Shown here piece after piece: positions 1 to 11,173 of a stretch of DNA of 64,000 bases. The translations under genes were made by a program, and so were the position numbers. Numbering within the stretch: position 1 is the stretch's first letter; each line of letters begins with the position of its first letter. Origin of the DNA: Aquibacillus sediminis (lineage in GTDB: Bacteria > Bacillota > Bacilli > Bacillales > Amphibacillaceae); the NCBI RefSeq assembly GCF_005870085.1, contig NZ_SZNM01000001.1, forward strand, positions 124,001 through 188,000, given 5' to 3'. Below the pieces are notes generated by a model. The model had not been told where the DNA came from. It was given only the letters and a program-made list of their open reading frames with translations, and made no database searches.

Positions 1-287
1 GATGTAATTTTAGTGGCGAATCCTGTATCTAAGATAGCGACAGCAACACGACCTGTTTTTCCAATAGCTTGTGAAATCGTATCACGATCATCTACAATCC
101 GTAAAGGAATTTGATAATAAGAACATTTATCAACTATTTTTTTTCTAGTCTGTGGTCCTGTATCACTAGCTAAAAGTACAAGTTTCGCCTTTCTTTTCTG
201 AATATCGCGTATGATGGACTCCTCTCCCAATGTGCATTTTTTCGCACGGTACGCAAGCCCTATCAAATTCAGATAACCCTTACTCAA
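1..287 (-). CDS. ylxQ: YlxQ, L7Ae-family RNA-binding protein (3' end cut by window)
   Basis: Reading from 287 down, the frame starts with a TTG codon and encodes a protein opening LSKGYLNLIGLAYRAKKCTL, followed by GEESIIRDIQ and LVLLASDTGPQTRKK. That is the L7Ae/L30e/Gadd45 fold that binds kink-turn RNA. No stop occurs before base 1, so the C-terminus lies outside the window. The TTG overlaps the end of rnpM by 8 bases and has a GAGGG SD 8 bases upstream, so the two genes are probably translationally coupled. Position after nusA and rnpM matches the conserved rimP-nusA-rnpM-ylxQ-infB operon. The cellular role of YlxQ is not well settled; RNA binding is inferred from family. Confidence 0.85.
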   Translation of the reverse strand, partial: MSKGYLNLIGLAYRAKKCTLGEESIIRDIQKRKAKLVLLASDTGPQTRKKIVDKCSYYQIPLRIVDDRDTISQAIGKTGRVAVAILDTGFATKIT

Positions 288-561
288 TTTTCTTACCCTC
301 TACAATCATTTGTAATTGTTCGTAAATTGAATCGTCAATTTGCGCATTTAGATGACGTTCCAATATTTTATTTCTTTGTGCAGATGCAATGACATCCGTA
401 CTTTTAGTTAAATAAGCCCCACGGCCATTTTTTTTCCCCGTTTCATCAACAAAGACTTCACCATCTTTGTTGCGTACCACGCGAATTAACTCCTGTTTCG
501 GCATCATCTCTTGTGTAACCACACATTTTCGTAGTGGTATTTTTTTGTTTTTACGTGCCAT
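280..561 (-). CDS. rnpM: RnpM (YlxR), RNase P RNA-binding modulator
   Basis: This 93-aa basic protein has the YlxR signature: a KKIPLRKCVVTQE opening, the KQELIRVVRN segment and the GKKNGRGAYL motif near residues 42-51. YlxR has been described in B. subtilis as a protein that binds RNase P RNA and tunes the enzyme, hence the name RnpM. It lies 14 bases after nusA and its stop overlaps the TTG start of ylxQ, as expected for the nusA operon. Length is normal and there is no sign of damage. Confidence 0.93.
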   Translation of the reverse strand: MARKNKKIPLRKCVVTQEMMPKQELIRVVRNKDGEVFVDETGKKNGRGAYLTKSTDVIASAQRNKILERHLNAQIDDSIYEQLQMIVEGKKIE

Positions 562-575
562 TGTTTGTTTCCCCC

Positions 576-1691
576 TTATTCGAATAGATCTTCATCGACC
601 TCAGAATAAGTGTCGTCACTAATTTCTTCCTCTGATGATTGGGTTAATAACCCCTCTTCACGTGCTTCAGATTCACTCTTAATATCAATTTTCCAACCTG
701 TTAATTTTGCTGCAAGACGTGCATTTTGTCCTCTTTTTCCAATCGCAAGTGATAATTGATAATCTGGAACTATAACTGTTGTAGCTTTTTCTTCTTCATC
801 TACTAACACTTCGACAACTTTAGAAGGGCTTAATGCATTGGAAACATACACAACTGGATCCTCGGAGTACTCAACAATATCGATTTTCTCACCTTTTAAT
901 TCATCAACAATCGTTTGTACTCTTTGACCACGTTGGCCAACACAAGACCCTACAGGATCTACTTCTGGATTTTCTGCATGAACAGATATTTTTGAACGAT
1001 CACCTGCTTCACGAGCTACCGACAATATTTCAACTGTTCCATCATAAATTTCTGGAACTTCCATTTCAAATAACCGTTTAAGTAACCCTGGATGTGTTCT
1101 TGAAATAAATATTTGTGGCCCTTTGTTCGTGCTTTCCACTTTTGTAACAAACACTTTAATGCGATCATGTACATGATACTCTTCATTTGGCATTTGTTCA
1201 CTCTCAGGTAAACGTGCCTCTACCTTACCTAAATGTACATAAACAAATCGATTATCTTTCCGTTGAATAATACCAGTCATTACATCTTCTTCACGATCCA
1301 CATATTCATTAAAGATAACACCCCGCTCTGCTTCACGCACACGTTGTGTTACAACTTGTTTTGCAGCTTGTGCCGCAATTCTACCAAAGTCTTTAGGCGT
1401 GACTTCTATTTCAATCACATCACCTAATTCATAATTAGGATTAATGGTATGTGCTTCGTCTAGAGAAATCTGTTGTTGAGTATCTTCGACTTCTTCTACC
1501 ACATCTTTTCGAGCAAATACATGCATCGATCCAGATTCTTCATTTAAATCAACACGAACATTAGTTGCTGATTTAAAATTCTTTTTATAGGCAGAAATCA
1601 GTGCAGCCTCAAGGGCTTCCATAAGAATATCTTTATCAATTCCTTTTTCCTTCTCCAAATATTGAATCGCATCAAAAAGCTCACTGCTCAC
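576..1691 (-). CDS. nusA: Transcription termination/antitermination factor NusA
   Basis: The 371-aa product has the length of B. subtilis NusA. It carries an N-terminal RNA polymerase-binding domain, an S1 domain (about 135-200, with [20 protein letters not shown]) and two KH domains. KH1 contains [16 protein letters not shown] and KH2 contains [19 protein letters not shown]. An acidic tail follows and there are no C-terminal acidic repeats, as in Gram-positive NusA. NusA binds the elongation complex and promotes pausing and intrinsic termination. It follows rimP by 12 bases in the same operon. Confidence 0.97.
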   Translation of the reverse strand: MSSELFDAIQYLEKEKGIDKDILMEALEAALISAYKKNFKSATNVRVDLNEESGSMHVFARKDVVEEVEDTQQQISLDEAHTINPNYELGDVIEIEVTPKDFGRIAAQAAKQVVTQRVREAERGVIFNEYVDREEDVMTGIIQRKDNRFVYVHLGKVEARLPESEQMPNEEYHVHDRIKVFVTKVESTNKGPQIFISRTHPGLLKRLFEMEVPEIYDGTVEILSVAREAGDRSKISVHAENPEVDPVGSCVGQRGQRVQTIVDELKGEKIDIVEYSEDPVVYVSNALSPSKVVEVLVDEEEKATTVIVPDYQLSLAIGKRGQNARLAAKLTGWKIDIKSESEAREEGLLTQSSEEEISDDTYSEVDEDLFE

Positions 1692-1703
1692 GTTTTTTCC
1701 CCC

Positions 1704-2174
1704 TTAATTAAAAGTTACTGCCAATCGGGCTTTTGCGATTTTCTGATATGGTATTTCGACGGTCTTTTTTCTTGTTTTTATTTTAATTTCTAACGTCACC
1801 ATATCATTTTCAATAGCTTTTAACTCACCTTGAAACTCTTTCTCGCCATCGATCGGTTCATATAGTTTAACATGTATCGACTTCCCAATATTTTTCTGAA
1901 AGTCAGCTTGTTTTTTTAAAGGCCTCTCTGCACCTGGAGAGGAGACTTCAAGGAAATAGGGAAATGTAACAGGATCCTGTGCATCTAACTTCTCGCTTAA
2001 TTGTTCGGATACTTGCCCACATTCCTCAATATCAACGCCGCCATCTTTATCGACAAAGACACGTAAAAACCAATTCTTTCCTTCTTTTTCAAATTCAATA
2101 TCAACAAGTTCTAAATTCATATCTGTCAGTATTGGTTGGACTAACATTTCTGTCTGTTCAATTACTTTACTCAA
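1704..2174 (-). CDS. rimP: Ribosome maturation factor RimP
   Basis: RimP helps mature the 30S subunit. Recognisable segments are [20 protein letters not shown], the [13 protein letters not shown] region and [12 protein letters not shown] longer reading frame reaches 2219, but a strong AAAGGAGGG SD sits just before a TTG at 2174. Starting there gives 156 aa, the length of B. subtilis RimP, so I chose the TTG. It is the first gene of the rimP-nusA-rnpM-ylxQ operon. The gap upstream holds two hairpins that separate it from polC. Confidence 0.94.
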   Translation of the reverse strand: MSKVIEQTEMLVQPILTDMNLELVDIEFEKEGKNWFLRVFVDKDGGVDIEECGQVSEQLSEKLDAQDPVTFPYFLEVSSPGAERPLKKQADFQKNIGKSIHVKLYEPIDGEKEFQGELKAIENDMVTLEIKIKTRKKTVEIPYQKIAKARLAVTFN

Positions 2175-2301
2175 TCTATACCCTCCTTTATGAAGTTCCT
2201 CATAATAAATCTCCTGCACCTAGATTGAAGTTATTGATGTTAGTATATTCAATTAAATAGCTTTCATTTAGTAAAATGAACGGAACGTCATGAATTACAA
2301 A

Positions 2302-2329
2302 CCCCTTGCCACAATCTATAGGCAAGGGG
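2302..2329 (-). terminator. Hairpin between polC and rimP, possible second terminator
   Basis: A perfect 9-bp stem (CCCCTTGCC with GGCAAGGGG) encloses a 10-base loop. On the minus strand it is followed by TTTGT, a short U-rich tail. It could be a back-up terminator for polC or a leader hairpin of the rimP operon. No clear -35/-10 pair was found nearby; a TATACT box around 2253 lacks a good -35. Confidence 0.45.
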
Positions 2330-2397
2330 AAACAATTCAATCCTAATCCCATGGAAATTTCTTCTCTAGGGAGTCAAGTTTAAAGGAAATAAGTATG

Positions 2398-2428
2398 AAG
2401 AAAGAGTGGGGTGCCCCCACTCTTTCTT
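2398..2428 (-). terminator. Rho-independent terminator of polC
   Basis: A perfect 14-bp inverted repeat (arms 2398-2411 and 2415-2428, GTGGGG/CCCCAC core) has a 3-base loop. The arms end in A- and T-rich tracts, so it could work in both directions. It lies 120 bases after the polC stop and before the nusA operon. That separates the two transcription units. Confidence 0.8.
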
Positions 2429-2548
2429 TCGAACGTATCATTGCTTACCACAAAAAATATACCACAAGTTCCAAAATATTGCAAGATTATGCTATTCTTA
2501 GGAATTGTTACAATGATCGACATTTCTTTCTGATTTGTTAACTATTTA

Positions 2549-5500
2549 CTAAAACAATGATAACTGGTTCGCATCTGCCATTCCTTCTAAACATCCATGG
2601 TTGTCTAAATATTCAAGCACAGTCTTAGATATGCGACTACGTTCTCTTAGATCCTCTTTAGATAAAAATTCCCCTTCTTCTCTTGCTTTCACAATATTCA
2701 ATGCTGCGTTTGTCCCTAAGCCATCCACCGCATTAAACGGAGGAATTAGTGTGTCCCCGTCCACAATAAAATCTGTCGCACTCGAGCGGTATAAATCCAC
2801 TTTTTGGAACGAAAAGCCTCTTTCGTTCATTTCAAGGGCAATTTCCAATACTGTTGATAAACTTTTTTCTTTTGGTGAAGCGTCATATCCTTTTGCAGCA
2901 ATTTCTTCAATTCTTTTCCGTATAGCATCCGATCCTTTTACCATTGTATCTAAATCGAAGTCACCTGCTCGCACTGAAAAGTAAGCAGCATAAAAGAATA
3001 TTGGATAATGAACTTTAAAATAAGCAATCCGAATAGCCATCAAAACATATGCGGCTGCGTGAGCCTTTGGGAACATATATTTAATTTTTTTACACGATTC
3101 AATATACCAATCTGGTACACCATGTTTCTTCATTTCTACAATCCACTCATCTTGTAGACCTTTCCCTTTTCGAACAAATTCCATAATCTTAAAAGCTAAG
3201 GAAGCATCTAGTCCTTTGTGCAATAAATAGACCATAATATCATCACGACAACCGATAACATCTGGTAATTCACAAATCCCGTCATTAATAAGGTCCTGTG
3301 CATTGCCTAACCAAACGTCTGTGCCATGAGATAAACCCGAAATAATGACTAGCTCAGCAAATGTCTTTGGTTTGGTATCCTCTAGCATTTGTCTTACAAA
3401 ATTGGTTCCAAATTCAGGAACTCCAAGTGTTCCTGTTTTACACATGATTTGATCTGAGGTAACTCCTAATACTTCAGGACCGGAGAATATTTTCATTACT
3501 TCTTCGTCATCTGTCGGAATTGTTTGTGGATCAATACCACTTAAATCTTGCAACATCCGAATAACGGTCGGATCATCATGTCCAAGAATATCTAGCTTTA
3601 ATAAATTATCGTGAATCGAATGGAAATCAAAATGGGTTGTCTTCCATTCCGAATTCCGATCATCTGCAGGGTATTGAATTGGTGAAAAATCATAAATTTC
3701 TTTATCATCAGGTACAACAATAATCCCACCAGGGTGTTGTCCTGTTGTTCGCTTCACTCCTGTACAACCTTGCACAAGTCGATCGACTTCGACATTTTTT
3801 ATTTGCATTTGATGATCACTAGCATATCCTTTGACAAAACCATAAGCGGTTTTTTCTGCGACAGTACCAATCGTTCCTGCACGGTATACTTTATCTTCAC
3901 CAAACAATACTTTCGTATAGTGGTGTGCTCGCGGTTGATAAGCTCCAGAAAAGTTTAGATCAATATCGGGTACTTTATCCCCTTTAAATCCTAAGAACGT
4001 TTCAAACGGTATATCTTGTCCATCTTTTTTGAGACTTGTTCCACATTTTGGACAATCTCTGTCAGGCAAATCAAATCCACTTCCTACCGACCCATCATTA
4101 AAAAACTCATTGTATTGGCAATTCGGGCATACATAATGTGGTGGTAATGGATTAACTTCCGTGATTTCTGTGAAAGTGGCAATTAGTGACGAGCCTACTG
4201 AGCCACGTGAACCAACTAAATAACCATCATCTAATGATTTCTTTACCAGTTTCTGTGAAATTAAATAAATAACAGCAAAACCATGCCCAATAATACTTTC
4301 TAATTCTTTTTCCATTCGATTTACCACAAGTTCAGGTATAGGGTCTCCATACAAGTTTTTAGCGAAGTTATAACTTAAATCCCTGATTTCTTGATCAGCA
4401 CCTTCAATATTTGGGGTGTAGAGATCTTCTTTTACAGGCTTAACATTTTCAATTTCTTCAGCAATTTTTTGTGTATTTGTCACAACAATTTCTTCTGCCT
4501 TTTCTGGTTTCAGAAAATGAAAACTCTCAATCATTTCATTTGTTGTACGGAAATGGACATCAGGCAATGTCTGCCTACTTAATGGATTTCCACTTTGCGA
4601 TGATATTAGTATTTGGCGATACATTTTATCATGTGGTTCGATATAATGGGTGTTTCCTGTTGCCACACATGGTTTTCCAATCCGTTCCGCCATTTCGACT
4701 AAGTTTTTCAAAATATCATAAATTTGTGCTTCATTTTGCACAAGTTCTTTTTCAAGTAAATGGTAGTAATTAGATGGCGGTTGTACCTCGATATAATCAT
4801 AAAAGTCAGCAACCTTCTCTGCTTCCTCTTGAGACTTTTGCATCATCGTTTCAAATACTTCGCCTTTATCACATCCAGAACCAACTAATATACCTTCACG
4901 AAAGGCTTGTAGTTTAGACCTTGGTATTCTAGGAACACGATAAAAGTAATCAATATGTGCGAGAGAAACAAGTTTATAAATATTTTTCAAACCAACTTCA
5001 TTCTGTGCCAACAATGTTGCGTGGAATGGTCGTGAACGTTGGTACGCATTTCCTTCCCCCATATGTTTATTAAATTGATTATGGTTTGTTATATCATTCT
5101 TTGCTGCTTCTTTTACTAACTTCCATAATAAATAACCAGTAGCCTCTGCATCATAAATCGCGCGGTGATGCTGAGTTAGCTCAATATCTAATTTTTTACA
5201 TAACGTATTTAAACGGTGATTTTTTAATTCTGGGTATAAATATCTTGCTAATTCTAACGTATCGATCACTGGATTACTGGCCTTTTCATAGTCAATTTTT
5301 TGGAAACCTTGATTGAGGAATCCCATGTCAAAACTTGCATTATGGGCTACCAAAATATCATTTCCCATCCATTCATGGAAATCCTTTAGTACTTGATCTA
5401 CTTCAGGAGCATCTTTCACCATATCATCGGTAATTCCAGTTAAATCGATCGTTGTTTGCGACAATGGATGATGTGGATTGGCAAAGGATTCGAATCGATC

Positions 5501-6841
5501 AACAATATCGCCGCCTTTCACCTTCACCGCTGCAAGTTCAATGATCGTGTCATAAACAGCAGAGAGTCCAGTCGTTTCCACGTCAAACACTACATATGTT
5601 GCATCTTCTAACGAAACATCAGCTTCATTATAAGCAATAGGCACACCGTCATCGACAATATTCGCCTCTACCCCGTAGATAACCTTAATATCATGCTTCG
5701 TACCTGCCGCATATGCTTCAGGATAAGATTGAGCGACAGCATGATCTGTAATAGCGATGGCTGGATGCCCCCACTTAGCCGCTTGTTCTACTAGTTTAGA
5801 AGCTGATACAACGGCATCCATTTGACTCATTGTCGTATGGGCATGTAGTTCTACTCTTTTCTCTCCTTCTGGCGCTTCATCATGTCTGGTTTTAGGTGTG
5901 ATTTCATTAATATCAGTTGTCATCATAGTTAATTCGTTTGTAAATGAGTCTGTTTGGATACTACCTCGAGCTTTTATCCACATTCCTGCTTTTATTTGTT
6001 GGAACTTTTCTGCGTCTTGGTCCCCTTTCGAGAACATTTTAATTGAAAACGAACTTGTATAATCCGTTGCTTTAATAATAAGCAAATGCCTTCCTGACCG
6101 TAGTTCTCTAACATCTACATCAAAAATATAACCTTGAATTACCATCCGACGTTCTTCTTCAAGAATCGTTTCCATCGCTACTGGTTCCTCTTTAATTGGA
6201 TATCCAAGCATGATTGGACCGTCACTTTGGTTATCTGTCTTTTGTTTAGCACGTTCCTCTTTGTCTTTTACTGCCTGTTGAACCAGTTTTTGATCTTCTA
6301 TTGCCTTCTGTTCACGGAACTTCTCGATTTCCGTTAGTTGCGTTTTTACATCAACTTCAAGTGTGAAGTTAGCAGCACCTACTTGATGGCAATACTGTTT
6401 AAATGCTGGTTCTAACCGTCTTTTAAGAGCACTTGCTTCTGCTTCATTTCTAGCTGTTAACATCAACTTATTCCCTTGAATACGGGGCTTTTGTTGATGA
6501 ACAAGGTCCTTATACGCCGGGGACATATCCTTAACCGTTGTGATGAAGTTTTGCCAATAATCACAAATACCTTGTTCACTGAGTGTTTGATCATTTGTAT
6601 ACAATGTCCAATTAACAAGCGCAATGTGAGAAAAGTTTTCCTGTAATTTCATAGAAAATACACGATAAACTTGAGGTGGTAGTACTTTAGAAAGGTTAAT
6701 ATGAAAATGCCATTCTTTATTTTGGGTGAATACTTCAAGTTTTGCTAAAGCCCCATCTTCAAAATAGTCTTGAATGTATTCTTCTGGCATTTCTATTTGT
6801 TGAAGAAGTAATTTCAGTTTCTTGTTGTTGGATATATCCAT
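2549..6841 (-). CDS. polC: DNA polymerase III alpha subunit, PolC type (replicative, with proofreading exonuclease)
   Basis: This is the main leading-strand polymerase of Gram-positive bacteria, about 1430 aa. In order it shows an N-terminal domain, an OB fold and a PHP domain ([16 protein letters not shown] near residue 330). An inserted DEDDh 3'-5' exonuclease follows (VVFDVETTG near 415, [22 protein letters not shown]). A CPNC...CPKC zinc site lies near 915-940 and the catalytic palm contains [11 protein letters not shown]. The open frame extends to 6889, but the ATG at 6841 has a GGGGAGGAA SD and fits the family N-terminus. It is flanked by terminators at 2398 and 6909, so it is probably transcribed alone. 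Confidence 0.97.
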   Translation of the reverse strand: MDISNNKKLKLLLQQIEMPEEYIQDYFEDGALAKLEVFTQNKEWHFHINLSKVLPPQVYRVFSMKLQENFSHIALVNWTLYTNDQTLSEQGICDYWQNFITTVKDMSPAYKDLVHQQKPRIQGNKLMLTARNEAEASALKRRLEPAFKQYCHQVGAANFTLEVDVKTQLTEIEKFREQKAIEDQKLVQQAVKDKEERAKQKTDNQSDGPIMLGYPIKEEPVAMETILEEERRMVIQGYIFDVDVRELRSGRHLLIIKATDYTSSFSIKMFSKGDQDAEKFQQIKAGMWIKARGSIQTDSFTNELTMMTTDINEITPKTRHDEAPEGEKRVELHAHTTMSQMDAVVSASKLVEQAAKWGHPAIAITDHAVAQSYPEAYAAGTKHDIKVIYGVEANIVDDGVPIAYNEADVSLEDATYVVFDVETTGLSAVYDTIIELAAVKVKGGDIVDRFESFANPHHPLSQTTIDLTGITDDMVKDAPEVDQVLKDFHEWMGNDILVAHNASFDMGFLNQGFQKIDYEKASNPVIDTLELARYLYPELKNHRLNTLCKKLDIELTQHHRAIYDAEATGYLLWKLVKEAAKNDITNHNQFNKHMGEGNAYQRSRPFHATLLAQNEVGLKNIYKLVSLAHIDYFYRVPRIPRSKLQAFREGILVGSGCDKGEVFETMMQKSQEEAEKVADFYDYIEVQPPSNYYHLLEKELVQNEAQIYDILKNLVEMAERIGKPCVATGNTHYIEPHDKMYRQILISSQSGNPLSRQTLPDVHFRTTNEMIESFHFLKPEKAEEIVVTNTQKIAEEIENVKPVKEDLYTPNIEGADQEIRDLSYNFAKNLYGDPIPELVVNRMEKELESIIGHGFAVIYLISQKLVKKSLDDGYLVGSRGSVGSSLIATFTEITEVNPLPPHYVCPNCQYNEFFNDGSVGSGFDLPDRDCPKCGTSLKKDGQDIPFETFLGFKGDKVPDIDLNFSGAYQPRAHHYTKVLFGEDKVYRAGTIGTVAEKTAYGFVKGYASDHQMQIKNVEVDRLVQGCTGVKRTTGQHPGGIIVVPDDKEIYDFSPIQYPADDRNSEWKTTHFDFHSIHDNLLKLDILGHDDPTVIRMLQDLSGIDPQTIPTDDEEVMKIFSGPEVLGVTSDQIMCKTGTLGVPEFGTNFVRQMLEDTKPKTFAELVIISGLSHGTDVWLGNAQDLINDGICELPDVIGCRDDIMVYLLHKGLDASLAFKIMEFVRKGKGLQDEWIVEMKKHGVPDWYIESCKKIKYMFPKAHAAAYVLMAIRIAYFKVHYPIFFYAAYFSVRAGDFDLDTMVKGSDAIRKRIEEIAAKGYDASPKEKSLSTVLEIALEMNERGFSFQKVDLYRSSATDFIVDGDTLIPPFNAVDGLGTNAALNIVKAREEGEFLSKEDLRERSRISKTVLEYLDNHGCLEGMADANQLSLF

Positions 6842-6863
6842 ACATGTTCCTCCCCGTAACCAG

Positions 6864-6879
6864 TCTCCATTAGTGGAGA
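6864..6879 (-). other. Small hairpin in the polC 5' leader
   Basis: TCTCCA and TGGAGA form a perfect 6-bp stem with a 4-base loop, 12 bases upstream of the polC SD. It may only stabilise the leader; no regulatory partner is visible. Confidence 0.35.
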
Positions 6880-6908
6880 TTTTCCTCAATCTATTTTACT
6901 ACTAATTA

Positions 6909-6941
6909 AAACCCTTGTCATCATTAATACGACAAGGGTTT
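6909..6941 (-). terminator. Rho-independent terminator of proS
   Basis: A perfect 11-bp stem (AAACCCTTGTC with GACAAGGGTTT) and an 11-base loop begin just after the proS stop codon. The minus strand reads into TTTTAATTAG after the stem. Confidence 0.82.
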
Positions 6942-6946
6942 ATTTC

Positions 6947-8650
6947 CTATTTCTTCATCATTTTATTTATAGTCTCCATTATGTTTGACTCATGTACTTC
7001 TAATTGCTCTCCAGTTGAGCGGTGCTTAAATTCCACATACCCTTCACTAGCACGTTTGCCAACAGTAATTCGATACGGAATTCCTATTAAATCACTATCA
7101 GCAAATTTGACACCTGCTCGTTCTTTTCGATCGTCATATAACACTTCGATTCCTGATGTTTGTAACATCTGATATAACTTGTCCGCAAGTTGTGATTGTT
7201 CTTCCTTTTTGGCATTGATAGTCAATAGATGGACCTGGAATGGTGCAATCACATCTGGCCATGTAATCCCATTTTCATCATGGAATTGTTCTACAATTGC
7301 CGCAAGTACACGTGACACACCAATACCATAACAACCCATGATCATCGTCTTCGATTTACCTTGATCATCTAAATATAAAGCACCAAGTTGATCAGCATAA
7401 AAATCGCCCAACTTAAATACTTGTCCAATTTCAATACCTCTTGCAAACTTCACGACTCCTTGTCCGTCTGGAGAGGGGTCACCTTCTTGAATAAAACGCA
7501 AATCAGCATATTTGGCTACCGTGAAATCACGACCTGGATTTACATTAATAAAGTGATAGCCATCTTCATTCGCACCACAGGATGCATTCATAACATATTC
7601 TACAGCATGATCTGCTACAACTTCCACCTTATCACTGACACCAACTGGTCCTAATGAACCGAAGCCAGCTCCTAAAAGTTGTTTGGTTTCATGTTCAGTT
7701 GCTAACTCCACCATACTTGCTTGATAGAGATTTTTTAATTTTATATCATTCACTTCGTGATCGCCTCTTGTTACGACAAGCACTAACTTCTCATCTACTT
7801 TAAACATTAGCGCCTTAAGACCTTCACTAAGACTATGTTCCAAGTAGTCAGCAACTTCCTGCATTGTTTTTTGGTTAGGTGTTTCAACTTTTTCTATTTC
7901 TTTTAATGAAGTAGTAGGTTTTTCATAGTTTGGAGTTACTTCAGCCATTTCAATATTCGCAGCATAATCTGATGTATCGGAATAAGCGATCGTATCCTCA
8001 CCAACATCAGAAAGCGCCATAAATTCATGGGTATCTTTCCCACCCATTGCACCTGAATCTGCAATAACAGGACGAAAGTCTAATCCACACCTATTAAATA
8101 TTTTAGAGTAGGTGTCATACATGAGTTGGTAGGATTCATCTAAACTCTCATATGTTTCATGAAAGGAGTATGCATCTTTCATGACAAATTCACGTCCTCG
8201 TAATAAACCGAATCGAGGGCGTTGTTCGTCCCGATATTTTGTTTGAATTTGGTATAGGGTCAGTGGTAATTTTTTATAACTTTTCACTTCATCTTTCACT
8301 AGACTAGTGATTACTTCTTCATGTGTTGGTCCTAAAGCAAATTCTCTTTCATGGCGATCCTGCAGTCGCATCAGTTCAGGACCATAAACATCCCATCTAC
8401 CTGTTTCTTTCCAAATCTCTGCTGGTTGTAAGGCAGGCATTAACATTTCATTTGCACCAGCTTGATCCATTTCTTCCCTTACGATCTCTTCTATTTTCCG
8501 CAACACTCGTTTTCCTAATGGTAAATAGCTATAGACACCAGAAGCAGTTTGTCGGATGAAACCTGCTCTGAGTAATAATTGATGACTTTTTATATCTGCT
8601 CCTGCAGGTACTTCCTTAAGTGTTGGTATAAGCGATTGACTTTGTTTCAT
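6947..8650 (-). CDS. proS: Prolyl-tRNA synthetase (bacterial type)
   Basis: The 567-aa class II synthetase charges tRNA-Pro. It shows the bacterial-type architecture: an N-terminal catalytic core with class II motifs ([40 protein letters not shown]), an inserted editing domain around residues 220-400, and the motif 3 region ([14 protein letters not shown]). A C-terminal anticodon-binding domain ends the protein. Its position between rseP and polC is the same as in B. subtilis. It is bracketed by terminators at 8681 and 6909. Confidence 0.97.
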   Translation of the reverse strand: MKQSQSLIPTLKEVPAGADIKSHQLLLRAGFIRQTASGVYSYLPLGKRVLRKIEEIVREEMDQAGANEMLMPALQPAEIWKETGRWDVYGPELMRLQDRHEREFALGPTHEEVITSLVKDEVKSYKKLPLTLYQIQTKYRDEQRPRFGLLRGREFVMKDAYSFHETYESLDESYQLMYDTYSKIFNRCGLDFRPVIADSGAMGGKDTHEFMALSDVGEDTIAYSDTSDYAANIEMAEVTPNYEKPTTSLKEIEKVETPNQKTMQEVADYLEHSLSEGLKALMFKVDEKLVLVVTRGDHEVNDIKLKNLYQASMVELATEHETKQLLGAGFGSLGPVGVSDKVEVVADHAVEYVMNASCGANEDGYHFINVNPGRDFTVAKYADLRFIQEGDPSPDGQGVVKFARGIEIGQVFKLGDFYADQLGALYLDDQGKSKTMIMGCYGIGVSRVLAAIVEQFHDENGITWPDVIAPFQVHLLTINAKKEEQSQLADKLYQMLQTSGIEVLYDDRKERAGVKFADSDLIGIPYRITVGKRASEGYVEFKHRSTGEQLEVHESNIMETINKMMKK

Positions 8651-8680
8651 CCTATATTCACTCCATATCTTTTAGTGCGT

Positions 8681-8711
8681 GTTTAAAAAGGAGGAAAGAT
8701 CCTCTTTAAAC
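8681..8711 (-). terminator. Terminator of the uppS-cdsA-dxr-rseP unit
   Basis: On the minus strand GAGGA-TCTT-TCCTC is followed by CTTTTT, and GTTTAAA/TTTAAAC extends the stem with a small bulge. It lies just downstream of the rseP stop. Confidence 0.72.
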
Positions 8712-8728
8712 TAATTTAACTAAGCCTT

Positions 8729-9985
8729 TTACAAAAATAGTCGTTGTATGTCATTCCATGTGACAACAATCATTAGTAACATCAGTAAAGCAAAACCTAT
8801 AAAGTGAACCACACCTTCTTTTTGTGGATCAATTGGTTTCCCACGAACAGCCTCAACGCCAACAAACAGCAACCTACCACCGTCTAATGCTGGTAATGGT
8901 AATAGATTAATGATTCCTAAGTTAACACTTAATGCAGCAGTCCATGTCAAGAAATTCATAAACCCTGTTTTTACCACTTGGTCTGTTGCATCATAAATTC
9001 CAACAGGACCTGATAACATATCAATGGAAAACTGTCCTGTTACCAACATTCCTAAATTAGTAAGGATCAATTTACCCCAAAAATAAGTTTCTTCAATACT
9101 ATACGGAATAGATTTTATTACTGATTTTTCTAGTTCAGCTGTTACGCCAACTTGGCCAATTTCCATATCTTGAGCTTCTACACTATTAGGTACCACTGCC
9201 AAATCAATTCTTTCGCCATTACGATTTACTGTCATTCCTAATTCCTCACCAGGATGATTTTGGACAATTTGTTGAAATTGTTCCCACTTATTTATTGGGG
9301 TACCTTCAATTTGTACCACTTCGTCACCTGATTGGAATCCTGCTTCCTGTGCAGGACTATCTTCCACTACATCACCGATTCGTGCAGTATCAGCTGGAAT
9401 CCCATTTATAAACCCAAGTATTGCAAAAATAACAATGGTTAAAATAAAATTCATCATTGGACCCGCGAATAATTGCATCGCACGTTGTCCAATTGTTTTA
9501 GAAGCAAATTGTCTATCATAAGGAGCGATTTGTGTTTCTGTTTCATCCAGTACAAATACAGCCTGTCGATCAACATCAAAAGATAGTCTTTCATCTTCAT
9601 CTACTTCATATCCCTCTATCCGTAACCGATGATCTAGGTCTGCGTATTCTACTTCAATCACGTGAGCATTGGGGTGTTTCGATTTATTATTCACTATTAT
9701 TTTACTTACTTTACCATCTTCCGTAAATTCAAGTCCAATATGTTGTCCAGGTTTTAAATCAATAATCTCTGGATCTTCACCTGCAACTCGTACATATCCA
9801 CCCATTGGGAGCAATCTAATGGTATATAATGTTTCATTTTTGGTAAAAGAAAAGACTTTGGGACCAAACCCAATTGCAAACTCACGTACAAGCATTCCTG
9901 CACGTTTAGCAAAAATAAAATGACCAAACTCATGAACAAACACGAGTAGACCAAACATTAAAATAAAGGCAATGATGGTATTCAA
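8729..9985 (-). CDS. rseP: RseP/RasP site-2 membrane zinc protease
   Basis: This 418-aa intramembrane metalloprotease cleaves membrane-bound substrates such as anti-sigma factors and signal-peptide remnants. The zinc motif HEFGH is at residues 18-22 in the first membrane segment. A PDZ domain lies around 190-275 (EDSPAQEAGFQSGDEVVQIEG) and the second active-site segment reads NLGIINLLPLPALDGGRL. C-terminal hydrophobic helices follow. It lies 15 bases after dxr in the uppS-cdsA-dxr-rseP order typical of Bacillus. The B. subtilis orthologue is RasP (YluC). Confidence 0.95.
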   Translation of the reverse strand: MNTIIAFILMFGLLVFVHEFGHFIFAKRAGMLVREFAIGFGPKVFSFTKNETLYTIRLLPMGGYVRVAGEDPEIIDLKPGQHIGLEFTEDGKVSKIIVNNKSKHPNAHVIEVEYADLDHRLRIEGYEVDEDERLSFDVDRQAVFVLDETETQIAPYDRQFASKTIGQRAMQLFAGPMMNFILTIVIFAILGFINGIPADTARIGDVVEDSPAQEAGFQSGDEVVQIEGTPINKWEQFQQIVQNHPGEELGMTVNRNGERIDLAVVPNSVEAQDMEIGQVGVTAELEKSVIKSIPYSIEETYFWGKLILTNLGMLVTGQFSIDMLSGPVGIYDATDQVVKTGFMNFLTWTAALSVNLGIINLLPLPALDGGRLLFVGVEAVRGKPIDPQKEGVVHFIGFALLMLLMIVVTWNDIQRLFL

Positions 9986-10000
9986 ATTAGCACTCTCCTT

Positions 10001-11146
10001 TTAATTTAAATAGGAAATCACTTGCTGTCGTGTTTGTTGATCCAACGCTAAAATAGTTTCTAGGTCAGGTGACTTTATAACTTGATGCTCTTGCATAGCT
10101 CGTTGGATAAAATCCTCTATTTGTAAAAAGGATATCTTTTCTCTAAGAAATAGTTCGACAGCCATTTCATTTGCCGCGTTTAAAACAGTTGGCATGGTGC
10201 CACCTTTCCTGCCAGCATCATAAGCCATTTGAAGGCAAGGGAATCGTTCCATGTCCATTTCATTAAAATGAAGTTGTCCTATTTCCGATAAGTTTAATCG
10301 TTTTGTCTGTGAAAGGTCAAGTCGTGTTGGATAGGTAAGAGCATACTGAATGGGTACTTTCATATCTGGAGACCCTAACTGAGCAATAACACTTCGATCA
10401 ATATATTCAACCATGGAATGGATAACACTTTCTTTATGTTGAATCACATCAATTTGGTCATAAGCAAGATCAAATAACCAATGCGCTTCAATTACTTCTA
10501 AACCTTTATTCATCATGGTAGCAGAATCAATTGTGATTTTTGCACCCATATTCCAATTTGGATGGTTTAACGCATCCTTTACGGTTACATTAGCAATTTC
10601 ATCTCTAGTCTTGTCACGAAAGCTTCCACCAGAAGCTGTTAAAATAATTTTATGAATCGTTTTTTCGTGTTCACCGTTTAAACATTGAAAAATAGCGGAA
10701 TGTTCACTATCAACCGGTAAAAGTGTAACATGATGCTTTCGAACTTCATCCATAACCAAATGTCCAGCCGTAACTAATGTTTCTTTATTCGCGATAGCAA
10801 CCTGCTTGTGTTCACGAATTGCACTTAATGTAGCTTGTAAACCTACACTCCCCATCACGGCATTTACCAATACATCTGTATAACGATCTATACTTATGTC
10901 AACCATTCCCTCGTTCCCAACAATAATACGAGCACCATCCACACGATGCTGTAGTTTTTCCTTTGTTTCTTGATCTTGTACAACAATTTTTTTAGGCTTA
11001 AATTCCTGTATAATTGGGATAGCATGTTTGATGTTTCTCCCAAAAGCAATTGCATACAGTTTAAATTGTTCTGGATGTTGACGGATCACATCAACCGTTT
11101 GTAAACCTATTGACCCAGTAGCTCCTAACAATGCTATGTTTTTCAT
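10001..11146 (-). CDS. dxr: 1-Deoxy-D-xylulose 5-phosphate reductoisomerase
   Basis: Dxr catalyses the first committed step of the MEP isoprenoid pathway, converting DXP to methylerythritol phosphate with NADPH. The 381-aa protein has the N-terminal nucleotide motif [10 protein letters not shown] and the metal/substrate region [13 protein letters not shown]. The flexible loop and catalytic segment [20 protein letters not shown] follow. Its products feed undecaprenyl phosphate made by UppS, encoded just upstream. No defect is visible. Confidence 0.97.
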   Translation of the reverse strand: MKNIALLGATGSIGLQTVDVIRQHPEQFKLYAIAFGRNIKHAIPIIQEFKPKKIVVQDQETKEKLQHRVDGARIIVGNEGMVDISIDRYTDVLVNAVMGSVGLQATLSAIREHKQVAIANKETLVTAGHLVMDEVRKHHVTLLPVDSEHSAIFQCLNGEHEKTIHKIILTASGGSFRDKTRDEIANVTVKDALNHPNWNMGAKITIDSATMMNKGLEVIEAHWLFDLAYDQIDVIQHKESVIHSMVEYIDRSVIAQLGSPDMKVPIQYALTYPTRLDLSQTKRLNLSEIGQLHFNEMDMERFPCLQMAYDAGRKGGTMPTVLNAANEMAVELFLREKISFLQIEDFIQRAMQEHQVIKSPDLETILALDQQTRQQVISYLN

Positions 11147-11173
11147 TTGTTTACGCTCCTATATCTATTCATC

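Noticed and set aside
2601-2984. A 127-aa plus-strand frame
   Set aside because: It is wholly antisense to polC, which is clearly coding. Similar plus-strand frames elsewhere (for example 15678-16046 and 60729-61037) are shadows of rpsB and ffh.
7435-7700. Plus-strand reading frames over the proS editing domain as hidden genes
   Set aside because: They lack SD sites and recognisable motifs, and they fully overlap conserved proS coding sequence.
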